NCBI GenBank assembly: GCA_029573725.1 | Contig: JAKQDQ010000018.1 | Coordinates: forward strand, 1 to 64,000 | Source: Verrucomicrobiota bacterium | GTDB lineage: Bacteria > Verrucomicrobiota > Verrucomicrobiia > Limisphaerales > JADLHS01 | Direction of reading: 5' to 3' | DNA length: 64,000 nucleotides | Shown: in pieces, positions 16,629 to 25,909 of the stretch | Numbering within the stretch: the stretch's first letter is position 1 | How the letters are laid out: every line of letters starts with the position of its first letter | Translations under genes and position numbers: made by a program | Notes under the pieces: model-generated | The model's database searches: none | Told to the model about the DNA's origin: nothing | What the model saw: the letters and a program-made list of their open reading frames with translations, nothing else

Positions 16629-17519
16629 ATGGAACTCCGCCAACTGCGTTACTTCGTGGCCGTGGCCGAGACAGGCAACATCAGTCGCGCGGCGCGGAAA
16701 TTATTTCTGACGCAGCCCGCGTTGAGCCGGCAAATCAAGGCGCTCGAAGATGAGATCGGTCAATGCCTGCTCGAACGTCAGGCACATTCCATCCGCCTGA
16801 CCCCGGCAGGCGAAGCGCTCCTGCACGAAGGGCGTGCGCTCCTTCAACGCGCCGACGAGATGCTGGATCGGGTGCGCTCCGCCGGACGAGCCGTGCGGAT
16901 GCGCGTCGGCTACGCGCCTTCGCTCGCCAGCGGTTTCTTGTCGGGCGCGGTGGCGAATTTTTCCCAAAAACACCCGAAGGCCCGTGTGGAATTGTTCGAC
17001 CTTTCCACCAAGGAAATGCTGGCCGGACTGGAGAACGACACGCTGGATGTCGCGATCACGGTTGGGCAAAATCGGAACAGCCACGGATTGAAATGGACGC
17101 CGCTCGTGCGCGCCCCGTGGCAACTGGCAGTGCCTCGCCATCATCCGCTGACCCGGCGCTCCCGCGTGACGCCGCAGGAAGTGGCGCGCGAACCGTTGCT
17201 CGTTTTCTGTCAGCGCGACTACCCGGAGTATTGGGGCGTCATCACCGCCTGGCTGCGCGCACACCGGCAGCGCCCCGCCATCGCAGGCGAATACGACGGC
17301 GTGAACAGCCTGCTCGCAGCGGTAGAGTCCGGGCTCGGCGTCGCTCTGGTCGCCGCGAACTCGGCCCGGCTCATCCCGGAGCGCGTGCGTTTGAAAATGC
17401 TGTCCGCCCCGCCGCAGCCTTTGTGCATCGCCGCCGGCCATCGTGCCACTCGCGTTGCTGAAATGCCGCTCGCCGTCTTCGTCGAGGAACTGCGCCACGC
17501 CGCCGAAACCTTTGTGTGA
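16629..17519 (+). CDS. LysR-family transcriptional regulator
   Basis: A 296-residue LTTR. The N-terminal winged HTH is clear (MELRQLRYFVAVAETGNISR, then LTQPALSRQIKALEDEIGQC) and is followed by the LysR substrate-binding domain (VGYAPSLASGFLSGAVANFS; LLAAVESGLGVALVAANSAR). It should sense a small ligand and control the divergent pirin-ycaC genes. I chose the ATG at 16629 because MELRQLRYF is the canonical LTTR start; an in-frame ATG 12 bp upstream is possible. It resembles the LysR at 28256-29158 along its length. Confidence 0.93.
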   Translation: MELRQLRYFVAVAETGNISRAARKLFLTQPALSRQIKALEDEIGQCLLERQAHSIRLTPAGEALLHEGRALLQRADEMLDRVRSAGRAVRMRVGYAPSLASGFLSGAVANFSQKHPKARVELFDLSTKEMLAGLENDTLDVAITVGQNRNSHGLKWTPLVRAPWQLAVPRHHPLTRRSRVTPQEVAREPLLVFCQRDYPEYWGVITAWLRAHRQRPAIAGEYDGVNSLLAAVESGLGVALVAANSARLIPERVRLKMLSAPPQPLCIAAGHRATRVAEMPLAVFVEELRHAAETFV

Positions 17520-17574
17520 GCCGACTCACCCGGCAGGCCGATCCCTCCGGGTGGACATTCGTGGATTGTGATTT

Positions 17575-17661
17575 CACCGCAGAATCGCGACAGGCGGCGC
17601 AGGATCGCGAGAGCAGGCGTCCTCCATCCGTGGCAGCATGGGTGCATGATGACAACAACCC
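17575..17661 (+). promoter_or_regulatory. Repeated promoter-like element, copy C
   Basis: Half-sites CGCAGAATCGCGACAG at 17578-17593 and CGCAGGATCGCGAGAG at 17598-17613, period 20 bp. TGGCAGCATGGGTGC at 17631-17645 (GG-N10-GC, GG at 17632) is again 34 bp from the second half-site start. ATG at 17649 is 17 bp after the GG but opens a short ORF, not the MFS gene, which begins at 17758. Confidence 0.75.
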
Positions 17662-17768
17662 CGGCGCCAACCCGACAAAATGGATTGAGCAGTCCTGAGA
17701 CCGTTCATTCCAAGACCTTCGGAATCGAAATAGAAAACGAAGCAAAGGAGATTCACGATGAACAGTAA
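17649..17768 (+). CDS. Possible leader ORF ahead of the MFS gene
   Basis: A 39-codon frame opened by the ATG of element C (MTTTPAPTRQNGL...). It stops at 17766-17768, 11 bases into the MFS gene in another frame. The MFS gene also has its own Shine-Dalgarno, so the leader could couple translation. There is no homology and codon use gives no support; the case rests on position and on the parallel at 25897-26022. Confidence 0.35.
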   Translation: MTTTPAPTRQNGLSSPETVHSKTFGIEIENEAKEIHDEQ

Positions 17769-18957
17769 CGCCGCAACGGTGAATGAACTTGCCGGAGTCG
17801 CGCCGCAGGACGCCGGACTGCGCCCGGCGATACCGGTGATGGCGGTCGTCTTCCTCTCGTTCATGATCAGCGGCATGGCGCTGCCGGTGCTGCCGCTGCA
17901 CATCCACGACGTGCTGGGTTTCGGCCCGTTCATCGTCGGCTTGGTGGCGGGTGGTCAATTCACCGCCGCCCTGGCTTCCCGACTGAGGGCGGGGTGTCTC
18001 TCGGACTCGCGGGGCGCGAAACACGCCGTGTTTCTCGGGCTGATCGCGACGATCCTCGGCGGAATCCTTTATCTGGCTTCGCTGCTCGTATTGAAGTGGC
18101 CCGTCCTGTCGGTCACGTTGATCCTGATTGCGCGCGCCCTGCTGGGCGGCGCGGAGAGTTTGCTGATCACCGGCGGAATGACGTGGGGCCTCCGCCTTGT
18201 GTCGTCGGACAAATCCGCGCAAGTGATCGCGTGGGTGGGGATGGCGCTGTTTGCCGCTCTGGCCGTCGGCGCACCCATCGGCAGCTATGTCTTTGCGAAA
18301 TGGACCTTCCTCGGAATCGCGCTCGTTACGACGGTCGCGCCCATCGCTGCGCTCGTCTTGATCCGCAAGCTGCCGGCCATCGTCCCGGAGGTTGCCCGCA
18401 AGGTGAGTCTCTCGGCCGTGCTCGACGCCGTGGCCTGGCCCGGCATTGGGTTCGCCTTGAGCGGCATCACGTTTGGGGCCATCACTTCCTTCCTGACGCT
18501 CTATTTCGCCGTGAGCGGTTGGGCGCATGGAACGCTGGCCTTCTCCACGTTTGCCATCGCGTTGATCGTCGCGCGGGTGTTGTGGGGTCATCTCCCTGAC
18601 CGGTTCGGAGGTGCCAGGGTCGCGCTCTATTGCCTCGTGATCCAGTCTGCTGGTCTGGCGATGATCGGTTTTGCCGGCTCGGGAACGCTGGCGATTGCTG
18701 GCGCGGCCATCTGCGGAGGCGGATTCTCGCTGGTATTTCCGAGCCTCGGTTTGGAAGCCGTCAAACGCACGCCGCCAGGAACTCAGGGCCTCGCGATGGG
18801 CACCTACAACGCCTTTCTTGATGTCACGCTCGGGCTTGGAAGTCCGGCGCTTGGCTGGCTGGGCGGCGCGGCTGGATTGCGCTCCATTTTCATCGCGAGC
18901 GCGGTGGCGGCCGGTCTCGCGGTGCCGATTGCGCTCCGACTTCGAAAGGTAAAATAA
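17758..18957 (+). CDS. Major facilitator superfamily efflux transporter
   Basis: A 399-residue inner-membrane permease with about 12 hydrophobic segments, similar to the YfcJ/YhhS 'arabinose efflux' group; the substrate is unknown. The first segment starts at IPVMAVVFLSFMISGMALPV. The inter-helix motif A of MFS proteins appears as RAGCLSDSRGAKHAVFLG, close to GxxxDRxGxR/K. A good Shine-Dalgarno (AAAGGAG) precedes the ATG. Regulatory element C lies about 110 bp upstream. A truncated copy of its 5' end sits at 15049, so an earlier duplicate has been lost. Confidence 0.92.
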   Translation: MNSNAATVNELAGVAPQDAGLRPAIPVMAVVFLSFMISGMALPVLPLHIHDVLGFGPFIVGLVAGGQFTAALASRLRAGCLSDSRGAKHAVFLGLIATILGGILYLASLLVLKWPVLSVTLILIARALLGGAESLLITGGMTWGLRLVSSDKSAQVIAWVGMALFAALAVGAPIGSYVFAKWTFLGIALVTTVAPIAALVLIRKLPAIVPEVARKVSLSAVLDAVAWPGIGFALSGITFGAITSFLTLYFAVSGWAHGTLAFSTFAIALIVARVLWGHLPDRFGGARVALYCLVIQSAGLAMIGFAGSGTLAIAGAAICGGGFSLVFPSLGLEAVKRTPPGTQGLAMGTYNAFLDVTLGLGSPALGWLGGAAGLRSIFIASAVAAGLAVPIALRLRKVK

Positions 18958-19287
18958 ACAAGATTCCACGCCGTGGTTTCCAGAAAACCACCAGAGCCGC
19001 CATGACGACTGGCCTGGCGGCAAAATCCCCGGATTCGGGCATATGTTCTTACGGCTCAAGAATCAAAAGAAGGGAGCGCGACGAGTTGATTCACAACCAT
19101 CCGTGAATTGGAGGTTGCCGCGATCATCTGGTTTTGCGCGATGGCGCGATGGCGGGTTTGGCAGATGGATTGGCGCGTTTGGCGAGTGACACGGTCTTCG
19201 CGTGGTCTAAGCTGAAACCATGATGACGACTAGAATCCAACCGGGTTCGCCAGCCGTTCAGTTCTTAAAACGTGAACCCCGCAAACC
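18958..19287. other. Intergenic region between the MFS gene and the AraC gene
   Basis: Begins with a weak hairpin (GTGGTTT at 18973-18979, AAACCAC at 18985-18991) without a T-run. Around 19139-19190 there are irregular repeats of GATGGCG and TTTGGC ahead of the AraC gene that might hold its operator. No gene seen. Confidence 0.4.
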
Positions 19288-20289
19288 ATGAGTGATCGCT
19301 TGCGCATCTCAAACACGTGGGGCAAACGCTTCGCTGACCAGAAGCTGTCGGTCCCGGCACTGCTCCGCCGGGCCGGATTACCTGTCACGCTTTTTCAGCA
19401 GGACAAAGTGTACCTCACCACGGCGGAACTCTTTTCCCTCTGGCGGAGCGTGAGTGAACTCAGTTCTGATCCCGGAATTGGATTAAAGCTTGGCTCGGAA
19501 ACGCGGTTCGCCCGGACGCACCCGGCGGGCATCGCCGTCCTGTGCAGCCGGACTTTTGGCGATGCGCTGCAACGACTGGGTCGCTACAAGCAACTCACCT
19601 GTCCCGAGGAAATTCGCATTCATCGAGCGGGTGAGGAAGCTGCAGTCGAATTCTTCTACGTGGAAGCCGAGGAAACCCAACCCGAGTTGCTCGTGGATAT
19701 GTTGCTGTCGTGGATTTTGAGCGTGGGTCGGCAAGGGACGGATGATCAAATCACACCGCTTCGCCTGGAATTGTGCCGCGCCGCGAAACATCGCGCCTTG
19801 CTTGAAAGCCACTTTGGTTGTCGCGTCCGTTTCAAGGCCGATCGGAATGCACTGGTGTTTCGCAGCAGTGATCTCGACCGCCCCTTTGTGACGCACAACG
19901 AGGAATTGCTCAACGTGATTGGGGCGCAGTTGGAATCCGAGCTGCAAGCCCGGCGCACCGGCAGGACGGTGGGCGAACAGGTGAAGCAAACGCTCCGGCA
20001 GTTATTGGCCGGGAAGCGTCCGACGCTGGACGATGTCGCGAAAGAGCTTGGCCTGAGCACACGCACGCTCCAGCGCCGGCTGACGGACTCGGGTCTCACC
20101 TTTCAACAGGTGGTTGAAGAAACGCGCCGCGAACTGGCCCGGCATTACCTGAAACAACGCGCTGTGGAACTGAACGAAGCCGCGTTCCTGCTTGGCTTTG
20201 AGGACGCCAATTCGTTCTTCCGCGCTTTTCAGCATTGGGAAGGAACTTCGCCAGGCGAATGGCGAACTCGCGAAGGAGTGACATCATGA
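19288..20289 (+). CDS. AraC-family transcriptional regulator
   Basis: A 333-residue regulator of the OruR/ArgR-like AraC group, with an N-terminal arabinose-binding-like domain ([20 protein letters not shown]) and a C-terminal double HTH. The first helix pair is in [20 protein letters not shown]. The second contains the signature [20 protein letters not shown] followed by EGTSPGEWR. Its stop overlaps the start of the next gene (ATGA at 20286), and three exported hydrolase genes follow closely, so it probably regulates its own operon. AraC proteins bind direct repeats of about 20-21 bp, the period of elements A-E, which makes it one candidate regulator of them; this is speculative. Confidence 0.92.
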   Translation: MSDRLRISNTWGKRFADQKLSVPALLRRAGLPVTLFQQDKVYLTTAELFSLWRSVSELSSDPGIGLKLGSETRFARTHPAGIAVLCSRTFGDALQRLGRYKQLTCPEEIRIHRAGEEAAVEFFYVEAEETQPELLVDMLLSWILSVGRQGTDDQITPLRLELCRAAKHRALLESHFGCRVRFKADRNALVFRSSDLDRPFVTHNEELLNVIGAQLESELQARRTGRTVGEQVKQTLRQLLAGKRPTLDDVAKELGLSTRTLQRRLTDSGLTFQQVVEETRRELARHYLKQRAVELNEAAFLLGFEDANSFFRAFQHWEGTSPGEWRTREGVTS

Positions 20290-21140
20290 ATCTGAAACTG
20301 CTCATCGCAACGATCATCACACTTGCCCTGCCTGGTTTGGTGTCTGCCCAGACCAACCGGGCGGCGGCGACGCCTGGTGGCGGAGTCGCCGGGGCGGCGG
20401 ACTCGCAACCCATCAGAATCACTCGCAGCGGCGCGCAAACGTCGCGGCAGGGGCCAGCCGAACACTTCAAAGGCAGCGTGCGCGTTGACCCTTTGTTTCA
20501 GGCGAAAGCGCCGGCACGCGCCTCCGGTGGCCGGGTCACATTCGAGGCGGGCGCACGCACCGCGTGGCACACTCATCCGTTGGGGCAAACATTGATCATC
20601 ACCGCGGGTGTCGGTCGCGTGCAACGTTGGGGCGATCCAGCGGAGGAAATCCGGCCCGGAGACGTGGTCTGGATTCCGCCCGGTCAGAAGCACTGGCACG
20701 GGGCGGCGCCGAACAGTTCGATGACGCACATCGCCATCTCCGAGGCGCTCGACGGCAAGTCGGCCGAATGGATGGAGCAGGTTGACGATTCGCAATACAA
20801 CGCGCCGGCAGCCGGGCCGGCCCCGACCGGCCCCAGCCGCGCGCAACAACTCATGGGCGATGTCGCGCCCAAGCTGGCGGAGCTGACCGACAACGTGCTT
20901 TACGCAGACGTTTGGGAACGTCCCGAGCTGTCGAAGCGTGATCGCAGTCTCGTCACTCTGAGCGCATTGATCGCGATGAATCGTCCCGACCAGCTCCGGT
21001 CGCATCTCGCGCTGGCGCGGCGGAATGGAGTTACCGAGCGGGAGATAAGCGAAGCGATCACGCATCTGGCGTTCTACGCGGGATGGCCCAGCGCCGTGAC
21101 CGCAGCGGGTGTGGCCAAGGAGGTTTTCGGGAAGAAATGA
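20286..21140 (+). CDS. Exported cupin-carboxymuconolactone decarboxylase fusion protein
   Basis: A 284-residue protein with a signal peptide ([20 protein letters not shown], cut after SAQ). The N-terminal cupin ([35 protein letters not shown]) has His metal ligands, and a C-terminal CMD/AhpD-like domain follows ([39 protein letters not shown]). The CMD half lacks the CxxC of AhpD peroxidases, so it is a decarboxylase-like relative. Such cupin-CMD fusions are annotated as carboxymuconolactone decarboxylases or mandelonitrile-lyase-like proteins; the substrate is unknown. The start at 20286 overlaps the AraC stop; an in-frame upstream ATG would lie inside araC. Confidence 0.88.
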   Translation: MNLKLLIATIITLALPGLVSAQTNRAAATPGGGVAGAADSQPIRITRSGAQTSRQGPAEHFKGSVRVDPLFQAKAPARASGGRVTFEAGARTAWHTHPLGQTLIITAGVGRVQRWGDPAEEIRPGDVVWIPPGQKHWHGAAPNSSMTHIAISEALDGKSAEWMEQVDDSQYNAPAAGPAPTGPSRAQQLMGDVAPKLAELTDNVLYADVWERPELSKRDRSLVTLSALIAMNRPDQLRSHLALARRNGVTEREISEAITHLAFYAGWPSAVTAAGVAKEVFGKK

Positions 21141-21162
21141 CAAGCAATCGGACGAAAGAGAA

Positions 21163-22800
21163 ATGATGAAAAGAAAACAGCGTCAAATCACTGCCCGTTG
21201 GTTACTGGCAGCCATGTTCTTAACGGCGGCGAGCGCACAAGAAATGAAGGAGAACAAGGTCGAACCCAAGACTCACCCAACGGTTCGCACCGCATCCGGC
21301 ATCTTGCGCGGAGTAACCGAAGGTGATGTTTCCAGTTTCAAAGGAATTCCCTACGCGGCCGCCCCGGTTGGCCCCAACCGCTGGCGACCACCTCAACCTG
21401 TGGTGCCGTGGGAAGGCGAGCGCGATGCGAGCAAGTTCGGCGCGGATTGTCCGCAGCGAGGTTTCGGGCGCGAAGGTCGCGGGGATTCCTCCGAAGATTG
21501 CCTGTTTCTCAATGTGTGGAAGCCTGCCGATGCCGTCGCGACGGCGCGGTTGCCGGTCATGGTGTGGATTCATGGCGGCGCGTTTGTGGGCGGAAGCGGT
21601 TCCTCGCCGGACTTTTCCCGCGCCCAGTTCGCCAGGCAGGGAGTCATTCTGGTCACATTCAACTACCGCCTGGGGCGTCTCGGCTTTTTCGCCTTCCCAG
21701 CGTTAAGCCAGGAGCATCCGGAAGAGCCCAAGGGAAACTACGCTTACATGGATCAGATTGCCGCGCTCAAATGGGTGCAACAGAACATCGCCGCGTTTGG
21801 AGGCGATCCCCAAAACGTCACCATCTTCGGCGAGTCGGCGGGTGGGGTCTCGGTGCATTCACTCCTGACCATACCGGCGGCCCGCGGCCTTTTTCACAAG
21901 GCGATCAGTCAGTCGGGCGGAGGCCGGGATGGCGTTCTGACCGGCAGACCGATCCGCCAGGAAAAGGCGGATCCGTTCTACCCCGTTTCGGCGGAGACCA
22001 TCGGAGTGAACTTTGCGCGCAAACATGGGATCCAGGGCACGGACGCCGACGCCTTGGCCAGGCTCCGCGCCTTGACCGCTGCGGAGATCGTGGATGGCGG
22101 GCAGGAAAGTGATGGCCCCGGCGGGCCGCCCATCTACTCGGGGCCGATCCTCGACGGGAAACTTGTTGTCGAAACGGCGGAACACGCCTACGCGGCCGGC
22201 AGACAGGCGGAGGTTCCGCTCATCATCGGATCGAACAGTGCGGAGGTGCCGGGTGGATTCGTCAATGCCCGCTCCAAGCAGGAATTGCTTTCGCTGTTCG
22301 CCAAGTTGAGCGACGAAGCGGCGGCGGTTTACGACCCTCACGGCACCAATGATTTTGCCGAGATGCTCACCATGGTCAATACTGACAAGGTCTGGGCCGA
22401 GCCAGCCCGGATGACCGCACGGGCCTTTGCCGCGAAAGGCACACCGGCCTACGTCTATTTGTTCTCCTACGTCTCCCCCTCCGCCCGCCAGTGGATGCGG
22501 TTCGGCGCGGGGCACGGATCTGAAATCCCGTATGTGTTCAACAATCTGAGAGGCCGCAACGGGGCCGCTGTGGCCTCCGAAGACCAGGCGGTCGCCAAGT
22601 TGATGAACACCTACTGGGCGAACTTCGCCAAGACGGGCGATCCGAACGGTCCGGGTTTGCCCAAATGGCCGCGCTACGATTCAGGCAAGGATGAACTTCT
22701 CGAAGTCCAGCTCGATGGTTCGGCGGTCGGCAAACCCGATCCCAAGAAGGCAAGACTGGATGTGATTGAAAAGGCCGTTGAAGTCATGAAGCCGCGTTAG
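21163..22800 (+). CDS. Exported type B carboxylesterase
   Basis: A 545-residue serine esterase with a signal peptide ([14 protein letters not shown]). The oxyanion hole HGGAFVGG lies near 137, the nucleophile GESAGG has Ser near 225, and the His lies in [12 protein letters not shown]. The N-terminal block [20 protein letters not shown] is canonical. It probably hydrolyses carboxylic esters in the periplasm or outside the cell. It lies 22 bp after the cupin-CMD gene and 21 bp before the next hydrolase, in one operon. I chose the ATG at 21163 (double Met) after a purine-rich site (AAAGAGAA). A second, different carboxylesterase is at 31387. Confidence 0.92.
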   Translation: MMKRKQRQITARWLLAAMFLTAASAQEMKENKVEPKTHPTVRTASGILRGVTEGDVSSFKGIPYAAAPVGPNRWRPPQPVVPWEGERDASKFGADCPQRGFGREGRGDSSEDCLFLNVWKPADAVATARLPVMVWIHGGAFVGGSGSSPDFSRAQFARQGVILVTFNYRLGRLGFFAFPALSQEHPEEPKGNYAYMDQIAALKWVQQNIAAFGGDPQNVTIFGESAGGVSVHSLLTIPAARGLFHKAISQSGGGRDGVLTGRPIRQEKADPFYPVSAETIGVNFARKHGIQGTDADALARLRALTAAEIVDGGQESDGPGGPPIYSGPILDGKLVVETAEHAYAAGRQAEVPLIIGSNSAEVPGGFVNARSKQELLSLFAKLSDEAAAVYDPHGTNDFAEMLTMVNTDKVWAEPARMTARAFAAKGTPAYVYLFSYVSPSARQWMRFGAGHGSEIPYVFNNLRGRNGAAVASEDQAVAKLMNTYWANFAKTGDPNGPGLPKWPRYDSGKDELLEVQLDGSAVGKPDPKKARLDVIEKAVEVMKPR

Positions 22801-22821
22801 ACCATTGAAAGGCGGACCCAA

Positions 22822-23880
22822 ATGAAACGAACTGCGATGACCGCGACCCTTCTGGCCGCAATGACCACGGCTCCGACCACGCCAGCCGTGGCCGACGACT
22901 ACAGGAAAAACCCGTTCACGTTGACCTACGCTGGTGCGATCACAAAAAACGAGCCGGGAAAGGTCAACCTTCACACGGTCAAGTACGAGCTCAACGGCCT
23001 GGCCATTGCCGCCAACGTGTACACCCCGGCGAACTACGATCCGAAGCAGAAATACGCCACGCTCGTCGTGGCGCATCCCAATGGCGGGGTGAAGGAACAG
23101 GTCGCGGGTCTGTATGCCCAGCGCCTGGCCGAGCAAGGCTACATTACGATCACGATGGACGCGGCGTATCAGGGCGCGAGTGGCGGCACACCGCGCAACG
23201 TGGACAAACCCGCCCACCGCATTGAGGACATTCACGGCGCGGCAGACTTCATCACTCAGTACGCGGGCGTGGACCCCGAGCGTCTGGGGCTACTCGGCAT
23301 CTGCGGCGGCGGCGGTTACTCGCTGGCGGCGGCGAAAACCGACAAGCGATTCAAGGCGATTGCAACGGTGAGCATGTTCAACTCTGGACGAGTCCGTCGC
23401 AATGGCTATGTGGATTCGCAACTGGACACCATCCAGCAACGCCTGCGTCAGGCTTCGGCGGCCCGCGCCCAGGAAGCTGCCGGTGGAGAAGTGCTTTATT
23501 CCGGCGATGCCAACCTGACCGACGAACAGATCGCCAAGCTGCCGTTCGATCTGTATCGGCAGGGTTATGAGTATTACTGGAAGACCCACGCGCACCCGGG
23601 TTCGACGTTCAAATACACCACGAGCAGCCTGCTGGACCTGATGCGCTGGGACGCCACCGATCAGATTGAACTGATCAACCAACCACTGCTGCTGATTGCG
23701 GGGAGCAAGGCGGACAGTCTCTATATGTCCGCGGATGCGTTCGCCAAGGCCACTGGCACGAAGGACAAGGAATTGTTCAAGGTCGAAGGCGCCACCCACA
23801 TTGACCTGTACCACAAACCGCAGTTCGTGACGCCGGTAGTCGCCAAGCTCAAAGAGTTCTTTGACTGGAATTTGAAATGA
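22822..23880 (+). CDS. Exported dienelactone-hydrolase-like alpha/beta hydrolase
   Basis: A 352-residue alpha/beta hydrolase with an N-terminal signal (MKRTAMTATLLAAMTTAPTT to AVADD). The nucleophile elbow is GICGGGGY, giving a Cys near residue 161 where most esterases have Ser; this matches the dienelactone hydrolase/YcjY group. The acid and His are plausibly in LLLIAGSKADSLYMSADAF and VEGATHIDLYHKP. A Shine-Dalgarno-like AAAGGCGG precedes the start. It is the third structural gene of the AraC-led operon. The substrate is unknown. Confidence 0.88.
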   Translation: MKRTAMTATLLAAMTTAPTTPAVADDYRKNPFTLTYAGAITKNEPGKVNLHTVKYELNGLAIAANVYTPANYDPKQKYATLVVAHPNGGVKEQVAGLYAQRLAEQGYITITMDAAYQGASGGTPRNVDKPAHRIEDIHGAADFITQYAGVDPERLGLLGICGGGGYSLAAAKTDKRFKAIATVSMFNSGRVRRNGYVDSQLDTIQQRLRQASAARAQEAAGGEVLYSGDANLTDEQIAKLPFDLYRQGYEYYWKTHAHPGSTFKYTTSSLLDLMRWDATDQIELINQPLLLIAGSKADSLYMSADAFAKATGTKDKELFKVEGATHIDLYHKPQFVTPVVAKLKEFFDWNLK

Positions 23881-23889
23881 GGAGTGAAC

Positions 23890-24984
23890 ATGAAATCGCT
23901 GCCAAGATTTTCGATGAAGATCAACGTGGTCGCTCTGGCAATGCTGGTCAGTGCCGGCGTTTCCGCCAAGGCGCAAGACGCGACCAGAAAAACCGAACCG
24001 CTGATGATCCAGGAGCAAGGGAGCTTCGCCGTCGGCGGGACGGTGATGACCAATTCCGGCACCTATGACGCCATCAAGCGAAGCTCTACCGGGCAGACAT
24101 TGCACGGTGATCACGCGTATGTGTTTTATCAAATCCCGGTAAAAGCCAGAAAACTACCGCTGGTGCTGTGGCACGGCTTTGGGCAGTTCGGTAAAACCTG
24201 GGAAACGACCCCTGATGGACGCGAGGGATTTCAAAACATCTTCTTGCGCCGCGGCTACCCGGTTTACGTGCTCGACCAACCGCGCCGGGGCCGGGCGGGC
24301 CGAAGCACGTTGCCACTGACGATCGCGCCGAAGCCCGATGAGCAAGACTGGTTCGGCACATTCCGCCTGGGCATCTGGCCCGACTTCTTTCCGGGCGTAC
24401 AATTCTCCCGCGACCCGGAAGCGTTGAACCAATACTTTCGCCAGGTAACGCCCGACACCGGACCACTCGATCCTGCGGTGAATGTCGCGGCAGTCACCGC
24501 GCTTTTCAAAAAGATCGGTCCGGGCATTCTCGTCACCCACTCGCACGCCGGCGGCATGGGGTGGGATGTCGCTGTTAAAAACTCGAACGTCCGCGCCATT
24601 GTCTCCTATGAGCCCGGGAGCGGGTTCATTTTCCCGGAAAACGAAGTGCCGCCCGCGATGCCCAGCGCCGGGGGCGAACTGCAAGCGGTGGGCGTGCCGT
24701 TGTCGGAGTTCATGGCGCTGACGAAAATTCCCATCGTCATCTATTACGGCGATAACATTCCCTCGCAACCGGTGGCGAATCCGGGCCAGGACGGATGGCG
24801 GGTTCGTCTGGCGATGGCCAGGCTGTGGCGGGATGCGGTGAACCGCCGGGGCGGTGATGTTACCGTCGTCCATCTCCCGGAGATTGGCATTCGCGGCAAC
24901 ACGCATTTCCCGTTTTCAGACCTCAACAATCTTCAAATTGCTGACCTCATGTCCCAATTTCTCAAAAAGAAGCATTTGGATTGA
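23890..24984 (+). CDS. Exported alpha/beta hydrolase
   Basis: A 364-residue secreted alpha/beta hydrolase with a signal peptide (INVVALAMLVSAGVSAKAQ). Oxyanion region LVLWHGFGQFGKTWETTPDG; the nucleophile elbow is THSHAGGMGW (Ser near 218), a His-x-Ser-x-Ala variant of GxSxG; the likely catalytic His is in RGNTHFPFSDLNN. The ATG at 23890 has a strong Shine-Dalgarno (GAGGAG) at the right distance; an in-frame GTG at 23884 is less likely. It ends the operon of four exported enzymes. The function is unknown; ester or lactone hydrolysis is the default guess. Confidence 0.85.
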   Translation: MKSLPRFSMKINVVALAMLVSAGVSAKAQDATRKTEPLMIQEQGSFAVGGTVMTNSGTYDAIKRSSTGQTLHGDHAYVFYQIPVKARKLPLVLWHGFGQFGKTWETTPDGREGFQNIFLRRGYPVYVLDQPRRGRAGRSTLPLTIAPKPDEQDWFGTFRLGIWPDFFPGVQFSRDPEALNQYFRQVTPDTGPLDPAVNVAAVTALFKKIGPGILVTHSHAGGMGWDVAVKNSNVRAIVSYEPGSGFIFPENEVPPAMPSAGGELQAVGVPLSEFMALTKIPIVIYYGDNIPSQPVANPGQDGWRVRLAMARLWRDAVNRRGGDVTVVHLPEIGIRGNTHFPFSDLNNLQIADLMSQFLKKKHLD

Positions 24985-25192
24985 TCACCACGCGGACGCA
25001 GCCAGCAGAAACCGGAAAGACACTCTGAAGAGCCTTTCCCACAGACAAGCCAGCTTTCATTCCTTCTCGAGGCGGAGATATTTAATCAGCGCGCAAGTTT
25101 GGCGGGAGAAAGTTTTCCAGCCGGACATCCTGGATCATCCCTGGAAACTTTACAAAACCGGCGGGTTCACAGGCAGGCGCATTTCACCAGCC
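24985..25192. other. Short convergent intergenic region
   Basis: About 200 bases between the hydrolase operon and the convergent toxin gene. I see no gene and no T-tract hairpin. Confidence 0.4.
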
Positions 25193-25528
25193 TTACGCGC
25201 TCAGATGGCGGCAGAGGTTGGCGAGCAGACGACGATGAAGGTCGCGCGAAATCACGCCGATTGTCCCGAGTAGAGCGGTTTCGGGCAGGGCAGCGAGAAA
25301 TCCTAAACGAATAATGGAGGCGGCTTTCAGGCCGGTTCTGGCAAACTCTGAGTCGCTGGAGGCGATCAGTTCGTCGAAATCGGCAACGCGTTGCTGAAGT
25401 TGGGTGCTGATCCCGCAGATGAGCCAATCGCCAAACGGCGGGAGACGACGGAGTAGCACGACCGGCCGATTTTTGATGCGGCCATCGGCTTGGGGAAGCG
25501 GAGCGAGGGCGATTTCGCCTTCGTTCAT
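25193..25528 (-). CDS. PemK/MazF-family toxin
   Basis: An 111-residue toxin resembling PemK/MazF endoribonucleases. The core IALAPLPQADGRIKNRPVVL matches the 'G.IkpRPvvV' pattern of the first strands, and GISTQLQQRVADFDEL and IGVISRDLHRRLLANLCRH follow. Such proteins cut mRNA or rRNA when the antitoxin is lost. I chose the ATG at 25528, which overlaps the antitoxin stop by 4 bp. The pair runs on the minus strand between two plus-strand units and probably has its own promoter in the 25735-25820 gap. Confidence 0.8.
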   Translation of the reverse strand: MNEGEIALAPLPQADGRIKNRPVVLLRRLPPFGDWLICGISTQLQQRVADFDELIASSDSEFARTGLKAASIIRLGFLAALPETALLGTIGVISRDLHRRLLANLCRHLSA

Positions 25529-25734
25529 GGACGGAGGTCGGCCTGGGTGTATTCCGGCTCGTCCTCGCCGTAGGCCCGCGCCAGTTGGTGGAGCGACAAC
25601 CGTGACCAATCCTGCCGCTCGTCATTTTGAGGAAGCACCACGACCATCAACCGGGCGTTCTCGGCAAGTTTGTAATCCTCGTCGAGTTGAATCTTCTCGC
25701 CATCGAAGTGGGCGCTGAGAGCCACCGTTGTCAT
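25525..25734 (-). CDS. Antitoxin partner of the PemK/MazF-type toxin
   Basis: A 69-residue acidic protein (MTTVALSAHFDGEKIQLDED, then YKLAENARLMVVVLP). This N-terminal part, followed by an acidic tail (AYGEDEPEYTQADLRP), is typical of small antitoxins beside MazF-like toxins. It probably wraps the toxin with its C-terminus; no clear DNA-binding fold can be seen. The stop overlaps the toxin start. The start at 25734 is where the family-like sequence begins; a longer frame upstream is the reverse of regulatory element D. Confidence 0.78.
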   Translation of the reverse strand: MTTVALSAHFDGEKIQLDEDYKLAENARLMVVVLPQNDERQDWSRLSLHQLARAYGEDEPEYTQADLRP

Positions 25735-25822
25735 TGCCGGGCATCTTAACCTCGAAGCGCCTTTTGCACAAGCCGCCGTTACATTCTCCGACGACTTTTC
25801 GTTGCGCCGGCATTTCACATTC

Positions 25823-25909
25823 TCCCGCAGAATTGCAACAGTGATCGCAGGATCGCGAGAGCAGGATTCTCCTTCATGGGGCATTGTAGAGGCGTTATGG
25901 AAACGAAGC
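25823..25909 (+). promoter_or_regulatory. Repeated promoter-like element, copy D
   Basis: Half-sites CGCAGAATTGCAACAG at 25826-25841 and CGCAGGATCGCGAGAG at 25846-25861, period 20 bp. GGGCATTGTAGAGGC at 25879-25893 (GG-N10-GC, GG at 25880) is 34 bp from the second half-site start. ATG at 25897 is 17 bp after the GG and opens a leader ORF that ends on the alcohol dehydrogenase start. Confidence 0.7.
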
